NCBI GenBank assembly: GCA_951217055.1
Contig: OX578280.1
Span: forward strand, 4,464,001 to 4,528,000
Length of the DNA: 64,000 bases
Origin: Gerris lacustris
Lineage: Eukaryota; Arthropoda; Insecta; Hemiptera; Gerridae
Reading direction: 5' to 3'
The stretch's first letter is position 1. Every line of letters starts with the position of its first letter. The notes under the pieces are model-generated. The model had not been told where the DNA came from. It made no database searches and saw only the letters and a program-made list of their open reading frames with translations. Positions 10,811 to 22,494 of the stretch are shown piece by piece. A program made the position numbers and the translations under genes.

Positions 10811-11268
10811 GCCCGTTCTCTACTCATAAGGCACACAGCCCACTCTATGGCACACAGCCCGTCCTCTACTCATAAGGCACACAGCCTACTCTATGGCATA
10901 CAGCCCGTTCTCTACTCATAAGGCACACAGCCCACTCTATGGCACACAGCCCGTTCTCTACTCATAAGGCACACCGTCCACTCTATGGCACACAGCCCGT
11001 TCTCTACTCATAAGGCACACAGCCCACTCTATGGCATACAGCCCGTTCTCTACTCATAAGGCACACAGCCCACTCTATGGCATACAGCCCGTTCTCTACT
11101 CATAAGGCACACAGCCTACTCTATGGCATACAGCCCGTTCTCTACTCATAAGGCACACAGCCTACTCTATGGCACACTGCCCGTTCTCTACTCATAAGGG
11201 CATAAGGCACAAAACCCACTCTAATACTCATGGCACACAGCCCGTTCTCTTCTCATAAGGCACAGCCC
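10811..11268. repeat. 46-bp tandem repeat, about ten copies
   Basis: GTTCTCTACTCATAAGG or a one-base variant starts at 10815, 10861, 10907 and 10953 and continues to about 11255. Each unit is a 27-base part (ending AAGGCACACAG) plus a 19-base part (CCCACTCTATGGCACACAG), so it is itself a diverged duplication. The array is richer in GC than its surroundings. The unit length is not a multiple of three and no protein is implied. A G run sits just before it and another about 235 bases beyond its end. Confidence 0.95.
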
Positions 11269-11540
11269 GGTTTATGCTTTCGACCATCTTACTAACTGAC
11301 ACCTGGAGCCAGGGTAGTAGGTAGCCTTAATATACCAAGAGACTGAGACTGGTCGATTCTGCTAGAGTCCGCTCGCTAGTAGTTTCTGAAGATCGAAGCC
11401 GATCTGTTCTTGTTGAGTGTAGGTGGTTCGAACCAAGTGCTCGATAATGCTACCTCGGGCCGTGCTTTAAGGGACCTCCAGTGGTCAGAAGAGTTCGTAA
11501 CCAGGGGGGGGGGGGGGGGCTACCGTGGCTACGTGTAATT
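11269..11540. other. Moderate-GC unassigned sequence ending in a 16-base G run
   Basis: This has balanced base composition, unlike the AT-rich flanks, and includes GTGGTTCGAACCAAG, which is B-box-like but palindromic. The G run is at 11504-11519. It may be the rest of a mobile element that includes the 46-bp array. Nothing codes convincingly. Confidence 0.35.
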
Positions 11541-11745
11541 GTACAATGATTACAATACTAATTGTCAACAAGACTATTGTAATTCATAACCCTGATGATG
11601 TAGGTACATTTTAGAATATTAGTTTGTTAAACTATGTTGTTAACATCGAAAACTGTAATAACACAAATTTTATCCTAATCTATAATTTCAGCGGTTGCTA
11701 ATTCAAATCTTATTCCAATGAATAGGTATGTTGTACGCTTAGTTC

Positions 11746-11970
11746 GGTACTTCTTTAGATTGTCACTCCCGTATGTTGTTTTAGAATGAAAATGACTTTG
11801 ACTAAATAACTATTAAGAAAAAGGGATGTTTAGTCCAATGCATTTTGGGACAAAGGAATGTCACACTTCTGTTTTGATAAGGGGAGTAACAGTCTAAAGA
11901 AGAACATCCTGTACACCTTCTTTAGATTGTTACTCTCCTCTGTTTTCTTTAAAAGGGGAGTAACAATTAA
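11746..11970 (+). mobile_element. Inverted-repeat element with CTTCTTTAGATTGTTACT ends, copy 1
   Basis: It starts GTACTTCTTTAGATTGTCAC and contains GTCCAATGCATTTTGGGACA and palindromic units CTTCTTTAGATTGTTACT / AGTAACAGTCTAAAGAAG. It matches the complement of 42470-42592, where the family carries a longer array of the palindromic unit. Non-autonomous; superfamily unknown. Confidence 0.65.
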
Positions 11971-12974
11971 AATATGTGCCCTTATAGTTCAATGTATGTT
12001 TGTGTATATGTATGTTGAATGTAATTGTCAATGTAGTCTTTCTTAGCATCTAATTGGTAAACCCATATAGTTGGACATTGTTTGTTATCAACTTCAACGT
12101 CAAATGTTTTGAATTTAATTTCAAATAGTGTTATTTTTTTATTTTGTTTGGGTGCCGGACTACTTATGGTCATATACACCCGAGTGTAGTCTGTAATGTG
12201 GGGGTGAGAGTTTTTATGTATGTTTAATTATTATATGTATATACATATTATTATATTTGTGATTCTGGTTATATTAATATTGTAATGTATTTTATATTAT
12301 TTATATTTAATTCTGTTGAATTTTTATTTAGTTCTTAATAATTATTATTATGTGTGGATGTTTGTAATTTGCGTTTATATGTTATATTTTATTAAATAAG
12401 TCAGTATCTTTCAAAAATTTAAAAAGGTTTGTAATAATTTCAAATAGTTCATTGTTAACGTTATTATAGTTACTACAGTATTAACTTTTATTACAATTGT
12501 ACAAACTATTATTTTCAAAATAGATCATATAACAGTGATAAGATAAACATTATTAAAGCATACTATAATTTGATTTTGTTACAGAAAAACTAAAATTATA
12601 TCGTTATCAATTAAACAAGTAATATAAAACTTAACCATAATACGATAAAAAAATAGTTTCAAATAACTCCAAAATATTATAATTAAGTAATAAAACTTTA
12701 TTGGTCACACAAAACAAATCTAATGTAGTTGAAATTGATAAGTTTATCTTGGTTTTTCAGGGCTTTGAAAGGAGATACAAGAATGAGAAGAATATACACA
12801 GCTTTCGTCTCAGCTAAGTTCAAAGTTCGTCTGCTCTTTTTAACCGTATTTAGGATATTATAAGATTAATAATACTATTAACAGTTAATTTATAATTAAA
12901 TGAGATATTGTATTTTCAAAATCCAGTTTATTTTTTATATTTAAAAAACTAAGATAAGATTTAAAATTCTGTTA
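11971..12974. other. AT-rich stretch, no feature seen
   Basis: Very AT-rich sequence without a usable frame, RNA gene or recognised repeat. The two short overlapping frames at 11858-12179 are not supported by codon use or any motif. Confidence 0.5.
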
Positions 12975-12982
12975 TTGATATT

Positions 12983-14387
12983 CAGCGCCGGTGCTACACT
13001 TTTGGCCGCCACAGGCAAGGTGGTTTTTGGCCGCCCCATTGAGGTAGGAATATTTTGGCCGGGGGGGGGGGGGGGGGGGGGAGGATGAGGTGGATTTTTT
13101 GGGGGTTTCCTTACATTTATTCTGTGTTTAGGTTATTTATTACATAAAACAAAAAAAGTTTAAAATTTCTGTGTTGAGTATTTTTGGGGATACAGATGCT
13201 TTAACGACCTCCACTACAGGCACAGTCAGACAAACGCAAGAAATTATAAGGGTTCTTGGTTTGGTTTCGCCTAAGGACCCTAAAAACGGATATACCTAGA
13301 GATTATGCAAATTCAAGAAAAGTTGGTAAGCTTTAAAATTTTAAAGTATGTATTCCTAAAATATTCCTGTTTTAAGTAGGGAAAAATAGTAATGAAATAA
13401 AAAAAATAGACCTAAACCGCAACAGGGACAGGGCCATGTAACTGAATTTTATGGGCTGTCTATATTCATGTCATAATATTTAAATATGTATAATCATACA
13501 AATTAATTTATTTTTGGGGCCCTAAAATTTTTTTATGACCATATTTTTAATATGGTCATAGAGTCCTTAGAGGACACTACTTTGTGAATTCCTATGAAAC
13601 ACCCCCCTCTGATAAATTTTATTTTATATTAGATTAAAAAGTAAATTTTTACTAAATCGCCAACTTTTGTTAACTTAGGACAGTCTTGTATTTTTAGGTT
13701 CTTGAGATTTAACAGCTTAAATTATTTTTACTTTTTAAAATAACATACTTTTTCTACTTTCAATCACCCTTACAAAGGGCAGAACAAAGTCTGTTTGATA
13801 TAATCTGACCGCTTTTAAAAATGGTGCATGTCACTATTATTTAGCTATAATAGATTTTGAGAAATAAAATAAAGTAGGCTATTTTTTACTCAATATTAGT
13901 GAACTGAGCTTTATATATTTTTATTTGATTAGGATTAGGAGATAACAGATCAACAATTAAGGGGGAAGGGTAGAAAAGATACCAGCTATAAAGGGGTAAG
14001 AAAAGAGTTAAGGAAAAATAAGAAGAAGGTATATGAGGGATCATGGAAAAGGGGGTTACGATAGAAAGAAAAATACATACATAGACATAGATGTTCCCAT
14101 TTACAGCAAAGACAGTTCATAGAACTTAAGGGGGAAAAAAATGACACCAGTGTAACCAAGAACCAACCCGAAATGCTATAAGGAATTGTCTGGGTGTTTA
14201 TTAGGGTTCCATCTCAAAAATGTTTGTTTATTACTGCCTACTCAGTACCCAACGCACATTATTATCGTTTAACTATGGAATTTGTTTTTCAATTTATAAA
14301 AAGAAGTCTGAGAGCGGCATCGGCCGCCCCCTGAGTTTGGCCGCCACAGGCGGCCGCCTGCCCCGCCTGTGCGTAGCGCCGGCGCTG
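12983..14387. mobile_element. hAT-type element with perfect 8-bp target-site duplication
   Basis: The ends are CAGCGCCGGTGCTAC (12983-12997) and its near-perfect complement GTAGCGCCGGCGCTG (14373-14387). The eight bases TTGATATT flank both sides, at 12975-12982 and 14388-14395. An 8-bp duplication and a CAG-initial terminal repeat are hallmarks of hAT elements. Subterminal GGCCGCC blocks occur on both sides (near 13002-13036 and 14319-14357). The interior is AT-rich, holds a 21-base G run at 13061-13081 and shows no transposase, so the element is non-autonomous and was moved by an enzyme encoded elsewhere. The intact duplication suggests a fairly recent insertion. Confidence 0.9.
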
Positions 14388-14564
14388 TTGATATTAATTA
14401 TTAATTTATTTATAATTTGTTAAATTTAGTATATAATAGGTTCTCTATTATGTGATAATAATGGTTTTTACGATATTTTAATTACTTTTTTTATTCGAAT
14501 TAACTATTACACTGTATTGATATTTTTTTACGAATTATCGAAATTTTTGGTAATGACAAGATAA

Positions 14565-14812
14565 ATGTATTATTTTCCAGGAAGCACAACTGCACGAATG
14601 GACTGATTCTTGTTCCAAATTTCAACTCTCTACACCTTAAAAAACTGTATGGGAGTAAAGACAGTGTACATAGACAGAAAGACACACTAAAAGACGAACA
14701 GACAGACATCAAGATTTCCAGATAAAACCACTGAAATCGTCTTGAAATCACCCAAAACGGATAATTCCGTTGGAATCTCAGTTTCGGATTAGTTGGGTGA
14801 GAACAATACTTT
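14565..14812 (+). repeat. Partial copy of the 5S-bearing repeat (3' part)
   Basis: The block CACCCAAAACGGATAATTCC, then GTTGGAATCTC, matches the right part of the element at 17476-18160. The preceding TTCCAAATTTCAACTCTCTA matches its AGGTTTCAACTCTCTAGGTT block. The 5S portion is missing here. Confidence 0.65.
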
Positions 14813-14814
14813 TA

Positions 14815-15576
14815 TCTTCGATTGATACGAAATATATAACCATTGTATCTCTGTTTAGATGCGTAGAAAGTGATTCTTTACGTACTTATATTCATTGCTC
14901 ATGCCCGTTTCATAATTCCTCTTTTTTCCGCCCTAGGGCGGTAAAAAAGAAGAATTCTTCACCTTTACGCACGATTAGCGAGTTTGTTTACACCTAATAG
15001 TACATTACGCGTCGAGTGCGGAAAGTAGCATTTTGCATGCGAGTGTGGAGTTTCCACCCGAGCAACAGCGAGGGTAGTAAAACCAATCGAGCAATGCAAA
15101 ATGCCGTTTTCGCTCGAGTTGCGTATCGTACTTTATCTATGATTGTTAGATTTAAATAATTAATACAGAAAAAAAACTTGCTGTATGTAAGTTCGTATCT
15201 CTCTCTTGATAAAGATGGCATTAATTCTTGAGTTGTATTTTTTGCCGAATTAATTATTTCTGGAGGATTATTATTCTCCACATTTTCGTCAAACCCACTT
15301 GATTCACTCATTGTTTTTCACTAAAAACTCGATATAAACAGTTACTTTAATTAAAGAACAGCAAATTAGTTTTGTTAAATGTAAACAAACTCGCTAATCG
15401 TGCGTAAAGCTGAAGAATTCCTCTTCTTTACCGCCCTAGGGTGGTAAAGAAGAGGAATTCTTCAGAACTATGAGACGCGCATGCGCAAAGAATACAAGTA
15501 CGTAAAGAATCACTTTCTACGCATCTAAACAGAGATACAATGTTTATATTTCGTATCAATCGTAGATAAAGTACTT
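14815..15576 (+). mobile_element. Repeat Q flanked by an inverted extra arm
   Basis: The Q body (14998-15576) starts AGTACATTACGCGTCGAGTG and ends with TCGTATCAATCGTAGATAAA. The segment 14815-14996 is an inverted copy of its right end (15381-15570), sharing ACAAACTCGCTAATCGTGCG and the palindrome CCGCCCTAGGGCGG, so the locus folds into a large hairpin. Other copies are at 24372, 40698/41470, 42998 and 46086/47908. The block at 15055-15078 resembles a tandem-GA hairpin. No function can be given to the 105-residue reverse frame inside, which recurs only because the repeat recurs. Confidence 0.75.
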
Positions 15577-15744
15577 TTTTCTAAAGGTAAAGAGAAATAA
15601 CAACTCAACAAGTAATTAAATGAATAAATAACATGAGATGAGATGGAAACGTCCATATGAGTTAAAAGTCATTCATTATATCGCCTCTGATTAGAACCAC
15701 ACAGAGACAAACATGAAATGATCTTATTCTATAAATAGACTGTC

Positions 15745-16160
15745 AATTAGTGTGGCACATAGCTTCCTCCCATCCTATTACATAATTTTTTGATTTTATG
15801 CATTTACAGCCCGTAATTTTATTGAATCCGATTTGTTTAATGTCAATCATGTTAATGTTTGTGCGCATGTGGAAGAGAAACAAATCGGCGCTGAAGGTTG
15901 AAACTTATATGGGACCAACAATGAGCTAATTATGACCTACCATACAAATTTCATTATAATCGGACGTGTAGTTTTTAAGGCTTTTGGTTCGCAAATATTG
16001 AGCAACAGACAGACACGGAACCAAAAATGTTCCCTGATGTCTGAAAAGGATTTCTGTCTTGGAATTTTTGAAATCGAAGATATAAGATATTTTCATTCTT
16101 CACAACGATCATATAGCTTCCGTCACCTTCATAGTAAGCTCGAAAACAAAAAATTTAAAA
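15745..16160 (-). repeat. P-family arm
   Basis: It runs from GTGTGGCACATAGCTTCCTC through GAAACTTATATGGGACCAAC and a short CAGACAGACACGG core to TAGTAAGCTCGAAAACAAA. An internal deletion removes part of the middle (the CGTCTGCGCTC region). Confidence 0.75.
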
Positions 16161-16782
16161 ATAACTCAATAAAATTACTTCAAGGATCATTTTTTCTGAA
16201 ACCCTTAAAAAAAACAAATCGTTGTTAAAAATGCTTTAAAGAGTCTGAATTACGTCATAAGAGATTATCAAGTCATATATGATTTTAAAACTTTAACATT
16301 TAAAGTTTCAGCCAAGGTTGCAAGTCACAGGTTTTTCTTTCTAAAACTTAAATTAAGCTATCTTTATTTTGGATCTGATTTAAATTTAAACATTTAATAA
16401 ATACTGATCCCGAGGCTGGAATAGAATATAAGAGAATATATAATTATCATTAGGAAGCTTATTATCGTGTTTCACAGCCCTGGCCGGAGGCTTGCTTTTA
16501 GATAATAGCTTCTATTCTACGTTTAGACGAGCATAATATTTAATTTGTAATGCACTGTTAGCTCCTGGATATTTATATTTAAATAACATGCAGATACTCT
16601 GTATATTTCAAGGAGAGAGCACTATATTCATCCTTGGGCAGCTATCTATATAAAAAAAAAGTTTTATCTTTGTGTGTCTGTCGCCACTAGTCCGACTTTA
16701 TAGCCGCAAAACTAGGTAAACATTGCGCATGTTCTAGACTTGGTTTCATAAAAAAATATTGAGTAGAATCAAAGTTATTAAC

Positions 16783-16786
<4 letters not shown>
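16161..16786. other. Unassigned AT-rich sequence
   Basis: No supported gene. Two overlapping reading frames near its right end exist only because they cross the TA microsatellite. Confidence 0.4.

Positions 16787-16837
<51 letters not shown>
16787..16837. repeat. (TA)n microsatellite
   Basis: About 25 TA units. The Ile-Tyr run read from it on both strands is an artefact of the repeat. Confidence 0.95.
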
Positions 16838-16841
<4 letters not shown>

Positions 16842-17159
16842 AACTCGCAAGGGTTTGACTTCCAGTCATTGTGACTTCCACGGGTGGAAGTTAATACCCT
16901 TTGACTTTATATGCAAACATTTTTCTGGCGATATACACGAGAAAGGAGTTTGTGGAGGCCACAACCCTCCGAAATCTCTACAGTGTTGCCAGATCTCCTC
17001 TAGGGACATTTCATTATTTCTCGCAGGGGTTTTACTTCCCTTTATGTTTAGTGGTATATAACCTGATACTTCGTATATATATACTTTACTATATACTTTA
17101 CAATGATTATACGTACATTACTTGAATGTATACTTGTACTTTTACGCAGGATGTTTAAA

Positions 17160-17470
17160 AGTTTCCCCCTCCTAACTTTTGAACGGTTTGAGATATATTA
17201 ATGAAACTTAGGGGATCTGTACCATACAACGTGAAGTTTGTTTTCATGCTGTCGCTACTAGGGGCAACCACCTATTTCGCCCCTAGGCCACCCAACTTCA
17301 AAATTCATTGGAGTGTATATTTTATATGGCAGATTTAGATTCTATGGTGAAAAATAATAACATTTACATGAAACTATATTTTTATATATCCAATACTTTG
17401 CCCCCTATATAGAGGGGCAAAGATGGTAAAATTACCCTCCCAAAAATAATTTAAAAAATCGGGTACGGGG
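17160..17470 (+). repeat. Repeat W, copy 1
   Basis: It shares AACGGTTTGAGATATATTAA-type text, CTACTAGGGGCAAC, GCCACCCAACTT and TTTGCCCCCTATA blocks with 18170-18480. The element at 17476-18160 lies between the two direct copies. Confidence 0.65.
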
Positions 17471-17475
17471 TACCT

Positions 17476-18160
17476 CGGAACTTTTCCTTACTTCAGGGGC
17501 CACTAAAGTGGCCTCTCTTGCTGCTTCGCAGCAGGAGGAAGCAGCATTGGACGTGGTCAGTACTTGGATGGGTGACCGTTCTGAACAAACTGATTTATTA
17601 TCATTCTTCAAAAAAACCTTATTTTTAATACCTATATTTTATTTAATTATTTGAAGTTTGGCGGTATTTTGACAGATGTAAACAAACTTTGACGTCATCA
17701 AAATTATCGCACTAATAAATAATTATATTCGCTTATAACTTTTAAACTAATTAATGGAATTTATAACTCCAAAATGGCGGCCAATATCAAAATGAAATTT
17801 GGTGGGCTCGTTTTTCATACAGAGAGGTATATTCGTGCCAAATTTCACCCCGATCAGGACCATTGTCGATTTATTACGATTTTTTAAAATGTTTGCTGAC
17901 TCAACAAACTGGGTTCAAAATGGCATAAAAAGTAGATTTTCCGGGCGGCACAACTACAGGTTAGGTCTGATTTTCCTGCCAGGTTTCAACTCTCTAGGTT
18001 AAATACCGTGGGCGCTACGATGATAACACACATACATATATACATACATTCAGACGTCATGCTGAAAAACACCCAAAACGGATAATTCCGTTGAAATCTC
18101 GAAAAAAAGTTTTTTGGTGAAAACAGTACTTTTCCTACTATAGGTAGTGAGGAAAAGTAA
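17476..18160 (+). mobile_element. Non-autonomous element carrying a 5S rRNA fragment
   Basis: It is bounded by a short inverted repeat, AACTTTTCCTTACTT at the left and GTGAGGAAAAGTAA at the right. Near the left end come the hairpin GGCCACTAAAGTGGCC and then GCTGC-TTC-GCAGC (a GAA loop on the other strand), followed by the 5S-like segment. The middle holds AAAATGGCGGCCAATAT, a motif also found in the 133-bp satellite at 51871 onward. A CGGATAATTCCGTTGAAATC block near the right end recurs at 14755. No protein is encoded. A 5S-derived SINE or a composite MITE are both possible. Confidence 0.6.
17541..17590 (+). pseudogene. 5S rRNA-derived segment (3' half)
   Basis: The segment reads GCATTGGACGTGGTCAGTAC, then TTGGATGGGTGACCG, then TTCTGAACAA. 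Eukaryotic 5S rRNA has GGTYAGTACTTGGATGGGTGACCGCCTGGGAA in this place, the C-box side of its internal promoter. The 5' half and the 3' terminus are absent, so it is not a 5S gene. Such segments occur in 5S-derived SINEs. Confidence 0.8.
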
Positions 18161-18169
18161 AAATATAAC

Positions 18170-18480
18170 TTGTATCGTTGTAAAATCTAAACGGTTTAAG
18201 ATAAATTAATGGAATTGGGGCACCTTTACTATGTAAAGGGAAGTTGATGTTCATCCACTCACTTACTAGGGGCAACTGCCCTTTTTGATCCCATGCCACC
18301 CAACTTAATAATTTTAAATTTGATTGCGTAGTTTTGATAGCAGATTTGGATTCTATTGTAAAAAATTAGAATATTTTACTTATAACATTTTTAACAATAA
18401 CTCCAATATTTTGCCCCCTGTATCGGGGTAAAACTATATAAAAATGGTAGATTCCCCGTAAATATATATGTAATAATTTT
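18170..18480 (+). repeat. Repeat W, copy 2
   Basis: Direct, diverged copy of 17160-17470 with CTACTAGGGGCAACTGCC, GCCACCCAACTTAAT and TTTTGCCCCCTGTATC. Confidence 0.65.
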
Positions 18481-18825
18481 CATCATATATGTTTTTCATG
18501 ACCTAAAAATATGTCTAATTTGTAATCATACATTTTCTAGACATTAAAATATAGCGTATAATGCATCATTTGCAGTTTAGAAAAATCTTATTATTTTTAT
18601 TCATAAAAAAATGTAATGGTTATATTTCGCTACAGATTTGTAATTTAAAGTATTATTTTTATAGCTAAACGGCCACACAAAATTACTTTTTATAATAATA
18701 TAATCCCAGGGCAAAACTATATGTCTAATAAACAATTATACACTTATTATATTGTTTAAGAAAAGTGTATATTGTGTTAATTGCGATAGCGAATAAAAAC
18801 ATCTTAACATTTTTTTGTGAATAAT

Positions 18826-19340
18826 ATGTTCATATTCATTAAAATTCGGAGGAGCAGTTTTTAAGATATGTTGGATTACAAGAATGTATGACAGACCGGC
18901 AGACTCATAGATACCCAAGAAACCAATAATGTTTTCTGATGTCTGAAACGGATTTCTGAACGAAAAATAAACGACAAATTTTCATATCCAATTTTTATTA
19001 ATTCGACAGAAATCTTTTCCAGTCATCAGGGAAAACTATTGATTCTGTGTCTGTCAATTGGACAATAATAGGTTGAAAAAAAAAATCTTTAAAGTGTACG
19101 AAATATGACACGAGGGAAGTATGTGCCACATAAATTGGCAGACTAATTTTATTCCAATAAAAGTTTAATTTAGCAATATTTAATGTGCGCAGGGGATTGG
19201 AATTTCTAAACAATCGGACTAATAGTTTTTAAAACATGTTGCTTCACAAATACCTATTGAGCGACGGGCAGACACGGAACCAAAAATGTTCCCTGATATC
19301 TAACGGATTTATATCTTGGAATTTTTTTAATTAGTGAAAT
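18826..19340 (-). repeat. Two truncated P-family pieces
   Basis: The P core (ATTAAAATTCGGA, TTTTTAAGATATGTTGG, CAGACC..., TGTCTGAAACGGATTTCTG) occurs at 18826-18965 and again at 19190-19330. An opposite-strand fragment between them carries TCATCAGGGAAAA and TTGATTCTGTGTCTGTC. The copies are strongly diverged. Confidence 0.65.
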
Positions 19341-19436
19341 AAACAATTTTCTTTCTTCAAAATCAGAATGACATTATAGCTTCTGACATCCAATAATGTT
19401 TGTAGTATAGGAAGCGAGGGGCTACGGGCCTCTCTA

Positions 19437-19915
19437 ATGGGAGACTATTTTAATTTGGAGACATATACAATTTTCCAGTTTTTCAGAATGATCTCAATTC
19501 CGTTCCATGCAGCCGAAGCGTGGAGCCTAAACTACTGGGCCGATTTAGACGAAATTTGGCATACATGTTCAGAAAATCATACCCCGAGGCGAAATCGAGA
19601 ATTGAATTTTAGCTCTAAATTTCTTGAAAATGGTCCATACGATTTTGATTCAAAAATTCTAAAATGTAGCCCATTTAAATAATAATCTAAAGATATAAGC
19701 CGTTTTCCCGGGAAACATCTAGTTCCTAAGAAAAAAGTTTTAAATGCGGACGGAGAGAGGCCGGGTTCGATTCCTCGCCGAGGAGAAGTTATTTTTATGA
19801 TAAATATTTATATAATGTTAAAAAATAATTAAATGTATATACAAAAACTCGAAAATTAATAAATGGAAACACTGGGCTAAGTAATTAAGAACTCGTATAT
19901 GAGAAAGTTTGTATT
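19437..19915 (+). repeat. tRNA-related repeat X, copy 1
   Basis: It contains the Pol III B-box GGTTCGATTCC at 19763-19773 in the context GAGGCCGGGTTCGATTCCTC. Upstream blocks CGATTTAGACGAAATTTGGC and CCCGGGAAACATCTAGTTCC and downstream blocks TGGAAACACTGGGCTAAGTA and ATATGAGAAAGTTTG recur on the minus strand at 48905-49245 and in part at 23735-23930. The B-box in the middle suggests a tRNA-related SINE or composite. The 81-residue frame is an accident. Confidence 0.65.
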
Positions 19916-20397
19916 AATCTCTTTTAATTTGCCTCCTACTTAAAAAATAACGCACAGAAAAGTAGGCCTCAGATGGGTGCATACGTCTGCGCACATTTAA
20001 TATTAAATTATAATATGTGTAACCCCCCCTGGGAATTTAAGCTACTACTTTGTTTTATTAAAATCATTATAGTTTCACCAAAATAAAATACGCTTAAATT
20101 GATACGATTTATAATAACAGGAGGGAAAAATTAAATTGATAAGACATTAAATGATTTCTTAAAGCATCATTAAGTACGTTGTAGGACACCAACACCAGGA
20201 TGCTATGTACCGCAATAATGAGCAGACTATGTTTAAAAGAACTGATCCGATTTTATAGAAACTTGAATGGTTTGACATAAGTAGCCCAGATGGCCTCATA
20301 TTAATTTCAACCGTTCAGCAAATTTAACACTACCAAAAAAATAAGTCTGGCCCCACTAGGAATCAAAAGAGATTATACCATTCGTTCAATAATATAT

Positions 20398-20912
20398 TAC
20401 TACGTTCACACATCGTTTTTAATACGATCCGCTTGTTCAAAACGCTGTACGAACGGAGATCGACGGATCGTATCAGGTTATCCGCTCCACCAAAAATACG
20501 TGATCCGAACGGGGGATCGAAATTCAAAACGCTCGTATGAACAGGTCGTGGAGGGGATAGAGATATCAGGTTATTTTACTATTTTCCACTTTATAATTTC
20601 TTTGTTTTCGTGAGCTTCCGTTTCTTTTTTTTAAACTGCAAAAACGTTTTAAAAAAAAGTTAATACTATTATAAAGAACCTGTAAAAACTTTTAGTAACT
20701 TGTAAATAAAATGTAAAAATTCGGAAATGTAAAATTTAAAATGTAAAATTTCGCGGACATATTAGTTAACAAGAAAGTAGGTTTTGTCACCGTTAAGAAA
20801 TATCGAAAACAAATATTTCGATCACCTGTATTTTTTGTTGTGTAAACGCAAATCGTTTTGAAAACGAATTGAATCCGAAACGCTTTCAAAACGATGTGTG
20901 AACGTAGTATAT
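20398..20912. mobile_element. Inverted-repeat DNA element (MITE), TACGTTCACACATCG ends
   Basis: The left end TACTACGTTCACACATCGTT at about 20398 is matched by AACGATGTGTGAACGTAGTA at 20891-20910. Subterminal GATCCG/CGGATC blocks also recur. The element is about 510 bp, non-coding and non-autonomous. Flanking TA-rich sequence prevents a clear call of target duplication length, so the superfamily stays open. Confidence 0.8.
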
Positions 20913-20967
20913 ATAGAAAGCGAGGGAGAGGGAGCTATATGCCTCACTAATTGACAGACTATTTTTT

Positions 20968-21639
20968 AACTAGGCATCGCGTGGCTCTATCATTGAAGCG
21001 AGCGTATAGTAATAAATATGTATTGAATATTGAAAAAAAAGATTATTGTGAATCATGATGAGTTGATAGATAATGGGTCTGGTAGTAGTGCAGCGGCTAG
21101 TATAGTAAAGGAACCACCCCGCAATCTTACTATTCCTCTAACCACGCTTCTATTTCAATATTTATAATTTGTATCTCTTTGCTACAAACAAACTACTGCA
21201 TGTATCAAATTGAAATTTTGCATGCCTGTTTCAATTGTGCATCAGATGGTGTCTATGAAGTTTTATTAACATCGTTACGTTAGAACGTAAGATATCGGTA
21301 AAAAGGTTGTTTTCTCTATTATAAACGTTTAGGCCCGCTTTAATAGTTTTAGCGATCTTTATTAATTCATAGCGGTGTCGCTGTTGGTTTTACAAAAAAA
21401 TGTTATTTGAAAAAAATGTTCGTCTCATCGAATAGATGATGATAGAATCTTTTCCCGTCCTGAAATTCCAATTTAATTTTTGAACCTCTCGTTTACGCGA
21501 GCGTTGCGCGCGAACTCTTGGACGGATCACGCTGTCCAACGAACTTAGCCTGAGTATTAGTAAAAGGATTATGTATACCAAATTTCAACTAAATCGGTCA
21601 ACTTTTACTCAAGTTATCGTCACACGCGTGAACGTTACT

Positions 21640-21699
<60 letters not shown>

Positions 21700-22484
21700 C
21701 GGAGCATATTTCGTTGAATGTAGGAAGCTCGCTACGCTCGCTTCAATTATTGAAGCGAGCGTAGCGAGCTTCCTACATTCAACGAAATATGCTCCGTGTC
21801 TGTCTGTCTGTCAGTAACGTTCACGCGTGTGACGATAACTTGAGTAAAAGTTGACCGATTTAGTTGAAATTTGGTATACATGATCCTCTTACTAATACTC
21901 AGGCTAAGTTCGTTGGACAGCGTGATCCGTCCAAGAGTTCGCGCGCAACGCTCGCGTAAACGAGAGGTTCAAAAATTAAATTGGAATTTCAGGACGGGAA
22001 AAGATTCTATCATCATCTATTCGATGAGACGAACATTTTTTTCAAATAACATTTTTTAGTAAAACCAACAGCGACACCGCTATGAATTAATAAAGATCGC
22101 TAAAACTATTAAAGCGGGCCTAAACGTTTAAAATAGAGAAAACAACCTTTTTACCGATATCTTACGTTCTAACGTGACGATTTTAATAAAACTTCATAGA
22201 CACCATCTGATGCACAATTGAAACAGGCATGCAAAATTTCAATTTCATACATGCAGTAGTTTGTTTGTAGCAAAGAGATACAAATTATAAATATTGAAAT
22301 AGAGATGTGTGGTTAGAGGAATAGTAAGAATGCGGGGTGGTTCCCTTACTAGCCGCTGCACTACTACCAGACCCGTTATCTATCAACTTATCATGATTCA
22401 CAATAATCTTTTTTTTCAATATTCAATACATATTTATTACTATACGCTCGCTTCAATGATAGAGCCACGCGATGCCTAGTATAA
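20968..22484. mobile_element. Family T: 1.5-kb near-perfect palindrome
   Basis: The two arms (20971-21747 and 21749-22482) are near-perfect inverted copies meeting at CTTCAATTATTGAAG. Each outer end reads TAGGCATCGCGTGGCTCTAT, and each inner end is the 21-base hairpin GAAGCGAGC-GTA-GCGAGCTTC (right arm 21752-21772). The left arm has about 14 CAGA units (21641-21697) and the right only about four, so the arms diverged at the microsatellite. A single T unit is at 44486-45262. The paired 62-63-residue frames are mirror images from the palindrome and not genes. Confidence 0.9.
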
Positions 22485-22494
22485 TAAATAATCA

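Noticed and set aside
16687..17061. Frames with Ile-Tyr runs
   Set aside because: They cross a (TA)n microsatellite on both strands.
17541..17590. Functional 5S rRNA gene
   Set aside because: Only the internal 3' half matches; the 5' half and terminal stem are missing.
21390..22059. Two nearly identical 62-63-residue frames facing each other
   Set aside because: They are mirror copies produced by the T palindrome and have no coding bias or homologues known to me.
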